From positions 1 to 64,000 of the forward strand of contig CAZRHR010000001.1 in NCBI GenBank assembly GCA_964599915.1: a DNA stretch of 64,000 nucleotides, written 5' to 3'. The DNA comes from CAZRHR01 sp964599915. GTDB taxonomy: Bacteria > Bacteroidota > Bacteroidia > CAIKAF01. The notes under the pieces are model-generated. The model searched no databases. It worked only from the letters and a program-made list of their open reading frames with translations, and was not told the origin of the DNA. Positions 16,651-26,330 of the stretch are shown here, one piece after another. Positions within the stretch are counted from its first letter, which is position 1. The number at the start of each line of letters is the position of its first letter. A program made the position numbers and the translations under genes.

Positions 16651-17961
16651 TCATTTAAAGTGGTCATTTAAAATCTCCGAAAGTACCTTTGAGTTAGCTT
16701 TTCGGCTAAATTTCTGTGCAATTCCGGCATCAACTACATCAGGTTCTAATCCTTCCAAATAAAGTTTAACCCAACGCACTAGCCATTCTTTTACATCAGT
16801 GAGATTTCGACATATCTTAAATCCAGGCCATTGGGCTGCAAACTGGTCAATAATGTCGGCATCTCCAGGATAAACAATAACAGGCCTCCTTGCCGCCAAA
16901 TAATCAAAGATTTTACTTGAGGGGATGCCAGTATTTTTACCATAAACGGGCATCAACAATACCTGAGCATAATGAATTTCCGGAATAGCGGCTGAAAGCG
17001 GTTTCCTAGGAGATAAAATAAGATGATTATGGAAATGACGAGGCATTGCCATTTTCACACGCTCAGATTGTTCGGAGGAATACGCAATCCCTTGAAAATG
17101 AATTTTCCAATTTAAATCAGGAAACTGCGAGAGCGCCTCACAAATACAGGGAAGCAGCGATTCTATATCTTGCGAAGGATAAAGGGTTCCACTGTAAAGT
17201 AAGGTAAATGAAGTTGATGACTGCCACCTTAAGCTATTCGCTCTCGGACTCCCTGTAAATCCATTAATAATAGTGTACCCTTTTTTTCTTAGAAAAGACT
17301 CCAGTCTTTTTCTGTAAACATCAGATACAGTGATGAAACAACAAGCAGATGTTAACCATTTTTTTTCGAAGTGACTGTTTAATCTTCTAAGCAATCTCTC
17401 GATAAGAGATTTTCTCACATTGAGTTTGTTAGTTGTCCAGTCGTCACGATAGTCAGCAATCCATGGGATACCATACTTTTGGTTTAGTCTATATCCTAAA
17501 TGAAATTGAGAAAATGGATTTCCAGAAATCACAAGCCCTTTGATATTACCATACGCTTTAACGATTCGGTGAATTTCTTTCTCAAGGAATCCCATTTCAT
17601 TCCAACGAATTAAAAAATTACCAAGGGAGAGATGAAGCATGGTTAATAATTGTCTGTAAAGTTTAATCTGTTTATTCTTTTGTACAAATAATCTATCCCG
17701 TAACGTAGGACTGAAGGGAACAAAGTGTTCTTCTCCCCAATCATAATATTTGACTTCAACACTTTTTCCAGAAGGCTTCAAGAGGTCTATTTCCGTGTAA
17801 ACACTTTCTTGCCAATGTCTTGTTACGACAATAGGATAAATACCGTATTCCCTTAGATGAGGAACCCAACCATACAATCTATTGGCCCCGGTAAGCGTGC
17901 AAGGAGGATAAAAATAAGTAAGAAAAACAACGGGCTTCTCATGCGGCTTTATTTTGGTCAT
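16651..17961 (-). CDS. Glycosyltransferase family 4
   Basis: 436 residues of GT-B type. VVFLTYFYPPCTLTGANRLY is the WbuB/WbpH-like N-terminus with the Y-P-P segment, GIPWIADYRDDWT follows, and FTLLYSGTLYPSQDIESLL begins the donor domain. The late segment TGIPSSKIFDYLAARRPVIV is the donor-binding helix (K-x-x-D-Y). Such enzymes often sit next to the WbpG/HisH/HisF amidino-sugar genes in O-antigen clusters. Its start overlaps the WbpG-like gene by four bases, so it is a good candidate to transfer the amidated sugar. Function as a transferase is sure; the substrate is inferred. Confidence 0.88.
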   Translation of the reverse strand: MTKIKPHEKPVVFLTYFYPPCTLTGANRLYGWVPHLREYGIYPIVVTRHWQESVYTEIDLLKPSGKSVEVKYYDWGEEHFVPFSPTLRDRLFVQKNKQIKLYRQLLTMLHLSLGNFLIRWNEMGFLEKEIHRIVKAYGNIKGLVISGNPFSQFHLGYRLNQKYGIPWIADYRDDWTTNKLNVRKSLIERLLRRLNSHFEKKWLTSACCFITVSDVYRKRLESFLRKKGYTIINGFTGSPRANSLRWQSSTSFTLLYSGTLYPSQDIESLLPCICEALSQFPDLNWKIHFQGIAYSSEQSERVKMAMPRHFHNHLILSPRKPLSAAIPEIHYAQVLLMPVYGKNTGIPSSKIFDYLAARRPVIVYPGDADIIDQFAAQWPGFKICRNLTDVKEWLVRWVKLYLEGLEPDVVDAGIAQKFSRKANSKVLSEILNDHFK

Positions 17962-19061
17962 TTCTTGAAAGGAAATCTGGTTAATTTCTTAATTCTTCTT
18001 CTCAGATGAACAATAGAAGGGTAGTCGGTATGCTGCTTTATCGGTAGGTCCATGATCATATCAAATTCCTCCTCGTCCATTCCCCATTTTTTAATAACAA
18101 ACTGCTTATCTGATGCCACCAATTCCGGATCGGCTATTGGCAAACTAAGTTGTTGGAGGGCGACTTCCTTACTTAACTGACCCGCACAAATAAGGGTGGA
18201 TAAATGGGACTTTCTTTTGTCAATTCCAAATTTTTTTGGCAGAATATAGGATTGATAAAATCGCGTAAAAACAGATTCATGGTGCTTGCCCCCATAAGGC
18301 CTCCATCCTAATTCTTTCTCAATGGTCTCCTGAATTTCACTCTTCTTATATCGAACATAATTTAATATGGGAACAAAACTAACCTTATAAAATCTTTTGG
18401 AATAGATATACCTGTAATAATTGAGCAGCGGATAGCTTTTAATAGGAAGATTCCCATAGGCACTATGGATGCCAAGAATATTGGTATGGTCCATTTTAAT
18501 ATGCACCCAAGAATTGGGCAAAACACCTTCCGTTTCAAAGTTTTCGCCAGAAAGAATGTACTGAATACCATATTTTCGAGCTACCCGCTGAAGAATGGCG
18601 GCAATGGCATGGTCAGTTAAAACCTCAATATCTACTACGGAGGCTTTGAAGTAGGCCAATTGCAAATCCTTAAACTCATCCCAGTCAATCACATACGTAT
18701 AAAGGTCAATATCTAAACTACTTAAGGTTTTTTCTATATTCATAATCGCCAGCTCGGAATTCCAGCCATTATCCAAATGAACCGCAAGGGGCCTCAGCCC
18801 AAGTTTTTTTGATAAATAGGCCACGTACGTGCTATCCGTGCCACCACTTAGGCCAATAATACAATCATAAGGGGCATCTCTGCCCGTCCATTTAATCTCT
18901 TTGACCAGCTTATCCAACACCTCCGGCTTTTGTTCTTCAGAGGGCAAGCCCTTCATGCGGGTATCGTAGGTCCTGCAAATGGAACAAACCCCTTCTTTAT
19001 CAAAAGTAAGAAAGGGATCGTCTTGAGCATCAAGTAAACATCTGGAGCAACTGGTTTTCAT
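17958..19061 (-). CDS. N-acetyl sugar amidotransferase, WbpG/PseA-like
   Basis: 367 residues. The N-terminal zinc ribbon uses Cys5, Cys8, Cys26 and Cys29 (CSRC and CSIC), followed by the PP-loop LSGGTDSTYVAYL with SGGTDS at 72-77. YILSGENFETEGV is a further family segment. The enzyme adenylates an acetamido or related group on a nucleotide sugar and installs ammonia to make an acetamidino (or amide) group. Ammonia comes from a HisH-type glutaminase docked on a HisF-like protein, and both are encoded immediately upstream with four-base overlaps. This is one of two PP-loop amidotransferases in the island; the other (10505) carries its own class II glutaminase. Confidence 0.92.
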   Translation of the reverse strand: MKTSCSRCLLDAQDDPFLTFDKEGVCSICRTYDTRMKGLPSEEQKPEVLDKLVKEIKWTGRDAPYDCIIGLSGGTDSTYVAYLSKKLGLRPLAVHLDNGWNSELAIMNIEKTLSSLDIDLYTYVIDWDEFKDLQLAYFKASVVDIEVLTDHAIAAILQRVARKYGIQYILSGENFETEGVLPNSWVHIKMDHTNILGIHSAYGNLPIKSYPLLNYYRYIYSKRFYKVSFVPILNYVRYKKSEIQETIEKELGWRPYGGKHHESVFTRFYQSYILPKKFGIDKRKSHLSTLICAGQLSKEVALQQLSLPIADPELVASDKQFVIKKWGMDEEEFDMIMDLPIKQHTDYPSIVHLRRRIKKLTRFPFKK

Positions 19062-19801
19062 TCTTCACTTTCTTCAAAATAATTAATTAATACGGAGCGA
19101 AGTCTCCCATAAAATACAAACATTGAACTTGCCCCTATGCCTTGCACCCCTGACTCCAATGCCTTTTTAATGTCGTCTTTCCCCGAAGCGCCTCCCAATA
19201 AAACCAAGGGGACCTGTACGCTATCCCTGACAAGCTCAAAGGTCGAAAAGTCGAGGCCCTGATACGTCCCGTCTCTGTCTATGGAATGTAACACAATTTC
19301 ACCCACGCCCCAATCCTGTACCCTTTTAATCAGGTCGGATAACTCATGGGATGTTCCGCTCAATTGTCCGCTCATTCCATGGCAGACCCTTTTCCCACTT
19401 GGTTCCACGGAGTAATCCAAACTTGCCATCACAGAACTCGCCCCAATGCTGCGAATGGCCTCTTTGACCAATGCTTGGTTTTTGAATAAAGCCGTTGAAA
19501 AACAAACTTTTTCATACCCCATTTTTATTAGATAATCCACATCGGTCATGTTCCGGATACCGCCCCCATACGCCAATGGCATAAATGCTTCATTTGCGAT
19601 TTCCCGCAGGGTTTTCCATTCTGGTCCGGAGCCATCCAAAGAAGCCCTGAAACCTGATATCATTAATTCGTGAACATTTTTTTCGTTAAATACCTTTACT
19701 GCATTAAGCGGGTCGCCAACATAAACAGGTTGTTGAAAACGCACTGTTTTATATAAGCCTCCGGAACGTAAGCCCAGCACAGGAATTATACGCGCTTTCA
19801 T
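19058..19801 (-). CDS. HisF-like (beta/alpha)8 partner of sugar amidotransferase
   Basis: 247 residues with the HisF fold: IIPVLGLRSGGLYKTV at the start, MPLAYGGGIRNMTDVDYLI for the phosphate site, and EIVLHSIDRDGTYQG and VPLVLLGGASGKDDI near the end. True HisF has the catalytic Asp in I-x-x-L-D-V-K-D-G; here the equivalent is VLGLRSGG, with no Asp. That agrees with the sugar-amidation subgroup, which channels ammonia but does not make imidazole. It overlaps the HisH-containing gene and the WbpG-like gene by four bases each, so the three are translated together. Not a histidine biosynthesis gene. Confidence 0.9.
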   Translation of the reverse strand: MKARIIPVLGLRSGGLYKTVRFQQPVYVGDPLNAVKVFNEKNVHELMISGFRASLDGSGPEWKTLREIANEAFMPLAYGGGIRNMTDVDYLIKMGYEKVCFSTALFKNQALVKEAIRSIGASSVMASLDYSVEPSGKRVCHGMSGQLSGTSHELSDLIKRVQDWGVGEIVLHSIDRDGTYQGLDFSTFELVRDSVQVPLVLLGGASGKDDIKKALESGVQGIGASSMFVFYGRLRSVLINYFEESEE

Positions 19802-21753
19802 TGACTTATTTTAGATGTAACCAATACTCTCTTGAATAAATTCTTGCCATGGTGCAAGCTTTTTTCCGGGTGAAATTGAAACCCCCATACATTCCCAGAT
19901 CTCACTGCGGAACAAAACGCCATTCCATGAAAGGAGGTAAACAATACATCCCTGGAATCTTCCGGATCGCAATAGTACGAATGGGTAAAATAAAATTCAC
20001 CCTCCTCAGTAGATGGCTCCTCATCCTTTGGCATGGTTTTCTCTGCCTGGTTCCACCCCATGTGAGGAATGGTAAAACCCTGTTTTTCAATAGATGACGG
20101 AAAGCGCTTCACCGTGCCTTTAATGAATCCTAATCCGGCCTCTCGCCCCTCCTCGCTACGCTCAAATAAGAGTTGCATGCCCAGGCAAATGCCAATCAAT
20201 TGATTGCCTCTGTTTACATGTTGCTGCAATACCTCAATCAGATTTTTTTGCCGAAGTTTTTGCATGGCCACGTCAAAAGCACCAACCCCCGGTAAAATAA
20301 TGGTATGGAATAGGTGGATGTCTTCGGCAAAATTTACAACATCTGCTTGAATGCCGGATTTTTTCAGCATTTTTTCAATGGCCCCAACGTTTCCGATACC
20401 TATGTTCAAAATGGCTACGCCAGATAAAGGTTTAAAGTCAGGGATTTCACTTAAAAGTACGCCCGAATATTTAGTTATCAGGTCATCGGAACCCTCAAGA
20501 AGGTGTTTAAAGCGTTCATAATTAATGTCTTCATTAAATAGGAGATATTGCTTTTTTCTCGCCGCTTCAGAAAATTGCAGGTATTCGTGCGCATTTAGCG
20601 ATAGGATGGTTTGCAGTTTTTCAATCACTTCCTTTGGGGTGGTTTGATGAAGTAGCCACCCGTTATAGCCATCTTCCAGTAATTCCGGAATACCGCAAAC
20701 GTTTGGGGCAATGATTGGAATCCCGAGGCTCATGGCCTCCATCATACTTACCGGAATGCCTTCATACAGACTTGTATTTACCAGTACCACCGGATTAATT
20801 TCCCTTAGTTTATTAATGACACCGGAAGGAGAAATCCAGCCATGCAAATGTACCGACACTTTCGGGTGGTTTTTTAACTTCTTATGCAGTTTTTTTATAA
20901 AATCTTGCTCATAAGAATCGAGCCGTCCCGCGCCAATATGGTGCCATTCCAGCGGCTCGCCATCCCATAGGTACAGGGCATCTACCAAACATTCCAGATT
21001 TTTAATGGGGTTAATGGTAGAAAGAGATACTATTTTAATTGGTTTTGGTTTGGTTTGATTGGTATGATATTGAGTGGGGATACCAAGCCTCGAAAGTTTG
21101 AACTTTTGCGAGTATTTTAAATTATTAATGATTAAGTGTTTTCTTCCATGTGTTGATATGGTGATGATGGAATCTATATGCTCAAATATAAAATGTCTGA
21201 AGGGAAGAAAACCCAAAGAATGCCGCTCGCCATAAAGGTCATGGCCATGGGCGCGTGCTACCCCCCTGGAAATTTTATTCGACTTTCTCCATTTGGCCAA
21301 TAAAAAGGCGGCTTCATCGCTCCAATAGGAATACCAAACACCTCCTTCATCTTTCAGTTGATTTTTCTTCATTTCCCTTCTGATTCCTTGGTCCATCGTA
21401 TAGGCCTGGATTAGGTACATGGTCGTGGTTTTCCAAGCCAAAAAGTTAAAAAATAAACCATTGGTTGTAAGGTCATGAAATACGTCTTTGCCATGAAAAA
21501 GCCATCCTTTAATGGACCCTAATACCTTGTCCGCAAGGGTTAATCTTTTCCTAATGGGTATTATCTTTATATTTTCCGGGAGCGACTTGTCATAACTTAT
21601 CTCTTCATACTCAGCAAATTCATGCCTTGTGAACACATAGATGTGGGGGATTTCTTTCGCCAAGTACAACAATTCTCCATGGATGAAAGGCTCCCCTTTT
21701 CCATAAGGATAATCTGGAACCAACACAAACAACTGATTTATTTTAAAGGGCAT
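19798..21753 (-). CDS. Fusion: GT4 glycosyltransferase plus HisH-type glutaminase
   Basis: One open frame of 651 codons. Residues 1 to about 425 are a GT4 enzyme (LFVLVPDYPYGKGEPFIHGE, KIVSLSTINPIKNLECLVDA, VVLVNTSLYEGIPVSMMEAM). After a short linker, residues about 444-651 are a complete HisH-like class I glutaminase: NIGIGNVGAIEKML, GICLGMQLLF with nucleophile Cys523, and GFQFHPEKS with His628 and Glu630. The HisH half should feed ammonia through the HisF-like protein encoded next. The GT half is a paralogue of the gene at 21807. No frameshift or stop is seen at the junction. I know of no such fusion, but cannot search. Confidence 0.9.
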   Translation of the reverse strand: MPFKINQLFVLVPDYPYGKGEPFIHGELLYLAKEIPHIYVFTRHEFAEYEEISYDKSLPENIKIIPIRKRLTLADKVLGSIKGWLFHGKDVFHDLTTNGLFFNFLAWKTTTMYLIQAYTMDQGIRREMKKNQLKDEGGVWYSYWSDEAAFLLAKWRKSNKISRGVARAHGHDLYGERHSLGFLPFRHFIFEHIDSIITISTHGRKHLIINNLKYSQKFKLSRLGIPTQYHTNQTKPKPIKIVSLSTINPIKNLECLVDALYLWDGEPLEWHHIGAGRLDSYEQDFIKKLHKKLKNHPKVSVHLHGWISPSGVINKLREINPVVLVNTSLYEGIPVSMMEAMSLGIPIIAPNVCGIPELLEDGYNGWLLHQTTPKEVIEKLQTILSLNAHEYLQFSEAARKKQYLLFNEDINYERFKHLLEGSDDLITKYSGVLLSEIPDFKPLSGVAILNIGIGNVGAIEKMLKKSGIQADVVNFAEDIHLFHTIILPGVGAFDVAMQKLRQKNLIEVLQQHVNRGNQLIGICLGMQLLFERSEEGREAGLGFIKGTVKRFPSSIEKQGFTIPHMGWNQAEKTMPKDEEPSTEEGEFYFTHSYYCDPEDSRDVLFTSFHGMAFCSAVRSGNVWGFQFHPEKSLHHGKNLFKRVLVTSKISQ

Positions 21754-21806
21754 ACGATATTTTTGTAGCGCAAATAGTCAAAGTGTTCTTTAGCTTGTCA
21801 TGATGG

Positions 21807-23075
21807 TCATGGCTTACCATAAAGCAAGGCAATAAATTCCTTAAAGTTGGTGGTTTCATTAAAATAGGTTTGCTGGATGGCGCAAGAGGCCTGACACATC
21901 TCCATATAATCTTGCGTGGGCATTTGGACCAATTTAAGCAAGGCCCGCCCCAAACTTTCCTTATCCTGTATATCTATACAGAAGCCATTTTTCCCTTCAA
22001 AAATAATTTCAGGGATGCCGCAAACCTTAGGACCTATAATGGGAATACCCAAACTGGCCAGCTCCATCATGCTCACGGGGATACCTTCAAAATGACTGGT
22101 ATTTACGAGTACTTTAGGTTTAATCGAACGAACGACCTGTAACACCTGATTTGGTGCCACGAACCCATGCAGGATTACTTTGATTTTCGGATTTTGGGAT
22201 GATAACTCCCTCATTTGCTTTATGATGCCTTGGCTATATGGCTCTCCTTTCCCTGCGCCAATATGATGCCATTCAAGCTCACAGGCGTGCCAATGCAGCA
22301 GGGTTTGGATGATGGTTTCTAAGTTTTTCACAGGTGAAATACCCGAAAGACTGAGGAGCCTCAAGGGTGAGTCTTGAGATATGGGCAAGGGTGTCGTTAA
22401 TGGAATCCCAAGACGGGACACATGAATTTCTGCCCCTACATTACCATATTTGGAAGATAAATAGGCTTTCCCATGGTTGGATATGGGAACCACTACATCT
22501 ATATGTTTAAAAATAAATTTGCGGAAAGGGAGGTAATGATTAGGGTGTCTTATTTCATACAAATCTGTATTGTGGGTACGTACAACGGTTCTCTTTATAG
22601 TTTTTTCTTTTTTCAGTTTGGCTAAAGTAAGTGACGACTCTATGGCCCAATAACTATACCAAATCCCATGCTGGGCACCCCTTCCTTCGTGTTTTAAATA
22701 AGACTTTATTTGATTTTCCAGACCCAAGGCCCTAATTTGGTACATCATGGCCGTTTTTATCGCAAGCCAATTGAGGAGCAACCCACGTTCCTTCAGATCC
22801 GTAAATATAGTTCTTGCACTTCGCCATAGGACTGTTAAGATGGTCATGGCTTTCATTTTCTGCGAAAGATGGGTACCCGCCAACACCATTTTCACATTGT
22901 GCTGGGGTATCTGAAACAGGGGTGGGTGGTCTGGGACACGACCCAACTGATTAAAGATAATGACCTCATCAAATTGCGTGGCTAAATACTGCAACTCCCG
23001 ATGAAAAAAGGGTTCCCCGGAAGAGAATGGATAGTCAATGGTGAGGACGAAAAGAACATTTACATGTTTCGACAT
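21807..23075 (-). CDS. Glycosyltransferase family 4, paralogue of the GT half of the HisH fusion
   Basis: 422 residues. VNVLFVLTIDYPFSSGEPFF at the start and the segments WYSYWAIESSLTLAKLKKE, HIDVVVPISNHGKAYL and KVLVNTSHFEGIPVSMMELA align along their length with the GT half of the neighbour at 19798, so the two arose by tandem duplication. The E-x7-E type motif and the donor-domain start RLLSLSGISPVKNLETI are intact. A gap of 53 bp separates them. It presumably adds a related sugar in the same glycan. This copy has no HisH domain. Confidence 0.9.
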   Translation of the reverse strand: MSKHVNVLFVLTIDYPFSSGEPFFHRELQYLATQFDEVIIFNQLGRVPDHPPLFQIPQHNVKMVLAGTHLSQKMKAMTILTVLWRSARTIFTDLKERGLLLNWLAIKTAMMYQIRALGLENQIKSYLKHEGRGAQHGIWYSYWAIESSLTLAKLKKEKTIKRTVVRTHNTDLYEIRHPNHYLPFRKFIFKHIDVVVPISNHGKAYLSSKYGNVGAEIHVSRLGIPLTTPLPISQDSPLRLLSLSGISPVKNLETIIQTLLHWHACELEWHHIGAGKGEPYSQGIIKQMRELSSQNPKIKVILHGFVAPNQVLQVVRSIKPKVLVNTSHFEGIPVSMMELASLGIPIIGPKVCGIPEIIFEGKNGFCIDIQDKESLGRALLKLVQMPTQDYMEMCQASCAIQQTYFNETTNFKEFIALLYGKP

Positions 23076-23099
23076 TTAAAACAATTGATTAAGAGAGAT

Positions 23100-24023
23100 T
23101 TATTTTCCTCTTATTCCCAATTTTTTTACATAATGCCATGCATTAGAGAAACCGGGAATTAAACAAAACAGCAAAAACAACTTAGGTTTGCTTTGAGGGT
23201 GAAAAGGCTTTAAAAAAATAGAGTACAAGAGGTTTTTGTAGGCCATATATTTATTTCCCTCGTAAAAATAATACTGACCAATGTCGAAATAGCAATCACT
23301 CAGTATGGTATTCTTGAATGAATGAGAAAGCTTACCGGATAAAGGATCTTTGAAAAAAAGTCTTAAGCCATGTAATCTTTTTACTCCCGTGTTGTTTTTT
23401 TTATTTATTGAATTCCCTTCATGTACTCGGTACCACAGCAATGGCTTTGCAAGGTGTAAAAGAGGGAAATCGTTAAGTATACTAATCCATAAAATAGTAT
23501 CCTCACCAATCGTAACATTTTCTGGGAAACGATAGATTTTTAAAATATCCTTATGAACACAAGCACGACTTGGAGAAACAGGACAACGATACAACCACTC
23601 AGCAATATTTTCAGAAACTTCGGGCACATTTTCGACCAAAGCGGTTTTTCCATCCCAGATACAAAAATTAGATATTACAAGTGCCCTTGGGAAATTTTTT
23701 AAATAAAGAAAAAGGTGCAATTCAATTAGATAATTGGCGGCATAGCGGTCATCACTGTCCAGAAAACAAATGTATTGCCCCAAGGCATGGTCAATTCCGT
23801 TGTTTCTTGCGGCACTGCGTTCGGCGTTTTGCTGATACACATAGCGAATGCGCGGGTCATCGACACAACGTTTTTTCATGACGATGGCCGTATGATCGGT
23901 GGAGCCATCATCCACCACGATACACTCCCAATCCGTAAAGGACTGTCCACACAGCGAATCCAGCGTTTCGGTAAGAAAATCCGCACGGTTGTAAGCGGGA
24001 ACGATGATGGAGAAGAAGGGCAT
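23100..24023 (-). CDS. Glycosyltransferase family 2
   Basis: 307 residues. FFSIIVPAYNRADFLTETLD and CIVVDDGSTDHTAIV form the nucleotide site, NGIDHALGQYICFLDSDDRY has the D-S-D-D metal motif, and VTIGEDTILWISIL carries the catalytic E-D pair of SpsA-like enzymes. The C-terminus is basic and hydrophobic, suggesting membrane contact. It is followed (in genome direction) by the IS4-family insertion at 24076, only about 50 bp from its start codon, which may have separated it from its original promoter. Donor unknown. Confidence 0.92.
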   Translation of the reverse strand: MPFFSIIVPAYNRADFLTETLDSLCGQSFTDWECIVVDDGSTDHTAIVMKKRCVDDPRIRYVYQQNAERSAARNNGIDHALGQYICFLDSDDRYAANYLIELHLFLYLKNFPRALVISNFCIWDGKTALVENVPEVSENIAEWLYRCPVSPSRACVHKDILKIYRFPENVTIGEDTILWISILNDFPLLHLAKPLLWYRVHEGNSINKKNNTGVKRLHGLRLFFKDPLSGKLSHSFKNTILSDCYFDIGQYYFYEGNKYMAYKNLLYSIFLKPFHPQSKPKLFLLFCLIPGFSNAWHYVKKLGIRGK

Positions 24024-24075
24024 TTATGTTTTGGTTTTCCTTGTTGGCTATATTTTAATTCATGGCATTTTCAGG

Positions 24076-25415
24076 TCACACCTGTCCAAAATAATTTTTT
24101 TTGACATGAAATTGTTGTCCCTAAGTTAGGGGTGCAAAAAACAAAATATGTCCCACTCAAATGTATCACTTTTATCGCAAGTTTGTGCGCTGATAGACCG
24201 GAATGGATTTCAAAAGCTGGTTCACGAGCATCAATCTGACAAGCATTCCAAGGGGTTAGATACATGGACACATTTGATGTCTATGATTTTCTTACAACTC
24301 TCCAACGTTACCTCTTTGCGAGATATCAGCAATGGTCTTCGGAGTTCTACTGGCAATTTAAACCACCTAGGGATCCAAAGAGCGCCTTGTAAATCGGCCT
24401 TAAGCTACCAGAATCAGCACCGTGATTACCGGGTTTTTGAGACGATGTACTACCAGATTTTAGAACGGCTTGGCGGGAGTTTTTCCCAACAAAGGCTGTA
24501 TGCCAAAAGATTGAAACGTAAAATCTTTCTTGTGGATGCTACCGTCATTCCCTTTCTCTTGCGTTATTCGACTGGGCTAAGTTCCGAACCACCAAAGGCG
24601 CCTTTAAGTTTCATGCAGTGCTGGATTACGACAATGGTCTGCCCAACTATTGCTATCTCTCAGAGGGAAAGATGTCGGATATCACAGCGGCCAAAAAACG
24701 CATGTCTTTTCCCGCAGGCTCCGTTGTGGTGGCCGATCGGGGTTACATGAATTTTGAATGGTTGAAGCATTTGGACAGCAGCGGGTCAAATTCGTCGTTC
24801 GCATCAAATGCAATGTGAAAATCTAGGTGGAAACCAGCTATGAAACTAACGCCAAGTATCCGCACATCCTATCGGACCAAGACATAAGACTGGTGGGCAT
24901 TACAGGATTAAAAGACTATCCCAAAACACTACGCTTGGTTCGGGTGTATGATGAGCAAAGCGACCAATACCTGATATTAGCCACCAACGAAATGTCTTGG
25001 ACAGCAGACGCCATTTCACAATTATATAAGGCTAGATGGGCCATTGAAAGCTTTTTTAAGCACTTAAAGCAGCTTTTCCGTGTCAAAACATTTGTAGGAA
25101 CCTCGGCTAACGCAGTACGCATACAAATGTGGTGTGCCATGATCGCCATGCTCCTTATCAGTTATTTGAAAAACAAGGCAAAGTACCCCTGGCATCTATC
25201 CAATTTGGTTTGCTTTATACGTATCAATTTATTTGCAAAAATAGACTTGTGGTTTTGGCTTAATACCCCATTTTACAAGCCTCAAAAAATCATTCGACCG
25301 CCCACTTTATTTTGATGCAGGGGGATTGGTTTTGCAAAATGGGTTTTTTATGGCCGTAAACACCTAACAATCAAATGACATTTTGGGCGATGAAAAACGT
25401 TTTGGACAGCTGTGA
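24076..25415 (+). mobile_element. IS4-family insertion sequence, complete ends, dead transposase
   Basis: The left end TCACACCTGTCCAAAATAA (from 24076) and the right end, which read inward is TCACAGCTGTCCAAAACG (to 25415), are imperfect terminal inverted repeats bounding about 1.34 kb. No convincing target duplication is visible. The transposase inside is frameshifted. The same ends and 3' region recur at 29.0-29.5, 33.2-33.4 and 44.3-44.9 kb, so this is the most complete of four copies in the island. Confidence 0.85.
24148..25315 (+). pseudogene. IS4-family DDE transposase, frameshifted
   Basis: Conceptual translation gives an IS4-type transposase of about 390 residues. LVDATVIP holds the first catalytic Asp, VVVADRGYMNFEW the second, and YKARWAIESFFKHLK is the exact Y-2-R-3-E-6-K signature with the Glu. 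The frame is broken near 24560, again near 24780, and by a TAG at about 24822, so no active protein can be made. The three fragments lie in 24148-24750, 24618-24818 and 24827-25315. Nearby intact gene ends show that the insertion fell between genes. Confidence 0.9.
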
Positions 25416-25547
25416 TGAAAAATACAGCCGCATGACCCAAAAAAGCAAATAAAAACAGCTAAGTTGCTTATAGTCAATTGTGGTATTTTATGGCGACGAC
25501 GTCGCGCACAAAACAGGAAAATTGCTAAGAACCTTAAAAAAACGAAT

Positions 25548-26327
25548 TTACTTACCAAATAGCTTTTTAATAATTTCTTTATTCTTCCAAAACGGAGAGT
25601 TCTTAATTTCCTCTAATTCTTGGACTTTATAAGAGTTTTGAAATAAAACAGATTTGACCCTTTCATAAGATTTATTAAGATAAGTGTTGTTAAACTCTAA
25701 ACTATAAAATTCTTTGGGCGAATCATTTCCCAAAAATAAAACACCGAGTCCATAAGAATGATTAAACGAGAATACATTTTTATGATCTTCTGCAATTTCT
25801 GTCCATAATTGTTTAACGCCAAAATTTTCACGTACAACCGTGATGTCATGGAACAAAATTATCCCATTTTTCTTCATTTTTGGAAGCCACTTAGTGTAGT
25901 CATTCTTAACTGCCTCATAGGTATGAAGCCCATCAATATGAAGTATATCAATTGAATTATTCTCAAATTGAGAAATTTGATCATCAAAATATCCCCTAAT
26001 TAAGCTGATGTTTACATTTGCATAATAATTCCGAGCAATTTCCTTAACAAAATCATACATTTTATCACCTTCATATTTACCAGTATTAAGATCCCCTTCC
26101 CAGGAGTCAATACCAACAATTTTGCAAATAACATCATTTTTATCCTTCAATGCTTGAGCAAATGTAAACAAGGATGTCCCTTTAAAGGTTCCTAACTCAA
26201 CAACTAATTTGGGATCAGAGTTCCTTATCAAGTCATATCCAAAAATTTTATGTCCAGACCATGGCAGATGATCGTCAGAAAAGACGGCTTCATAATCAAA
26301 AACTGGGTTATAATAGCTCCAAATCAT
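25548..26327 (-). CDS. Class I SAM methyltransferase, Methyltransf_24/CmcI-like
   Basis: 259 residues. LVVELGTFKGTSLFTFAQAL is SAM motif I, KIVGIDSWEGD the acidic loop, DILHIDGLHTYEAVKND the metal-binding Asp-His segment, and GIILFHDITV the following strand with its Asp-Ile pair. This arrangement is shared by sugar O-methyltransferases in many surface-glycan clusters. It is adjacent to the GT2 gene at 26331 (3 bp gap) in the same direction and follows the dead IS4 element. It probably O-methylates a residue of the glycan; the position is unknown. Confidence 0.85.
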   Translation of the reverse strand: MIWSYYNPVFDYEAVFSDDHLPWSGHKIFGYDLIRNSDPKLVVELGTFKGTSLFTFAQALKDKNDVICKIVGIDSWEGDLNTGKYEGDKMYDFVKEIARNYYANVNISLIRGYFDDQISQFENNSIDILHIDGLHTYEAVKNDYTKWLPKMKKNGIILFHDITVVRENFGVKQLWTEIAEDHKNVFSFNHSYGLGVLFLGNDSPKEFYSLEFNNTYLNKSYERVKSVLFQNSYKVQELEEIKNSPFWKNKEIIKKLFGK

Positions 26328-26330
26328 ATA

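Noticed and set aside
19058..19801. Histidine biosynthesis hisF (and hisH in 19798-21753)
   Set aside because: The catalytic Asp of true HisF is absent, no other his genes are present, and a WbpG-like gene overlaps: this is the sugar-amidation type.
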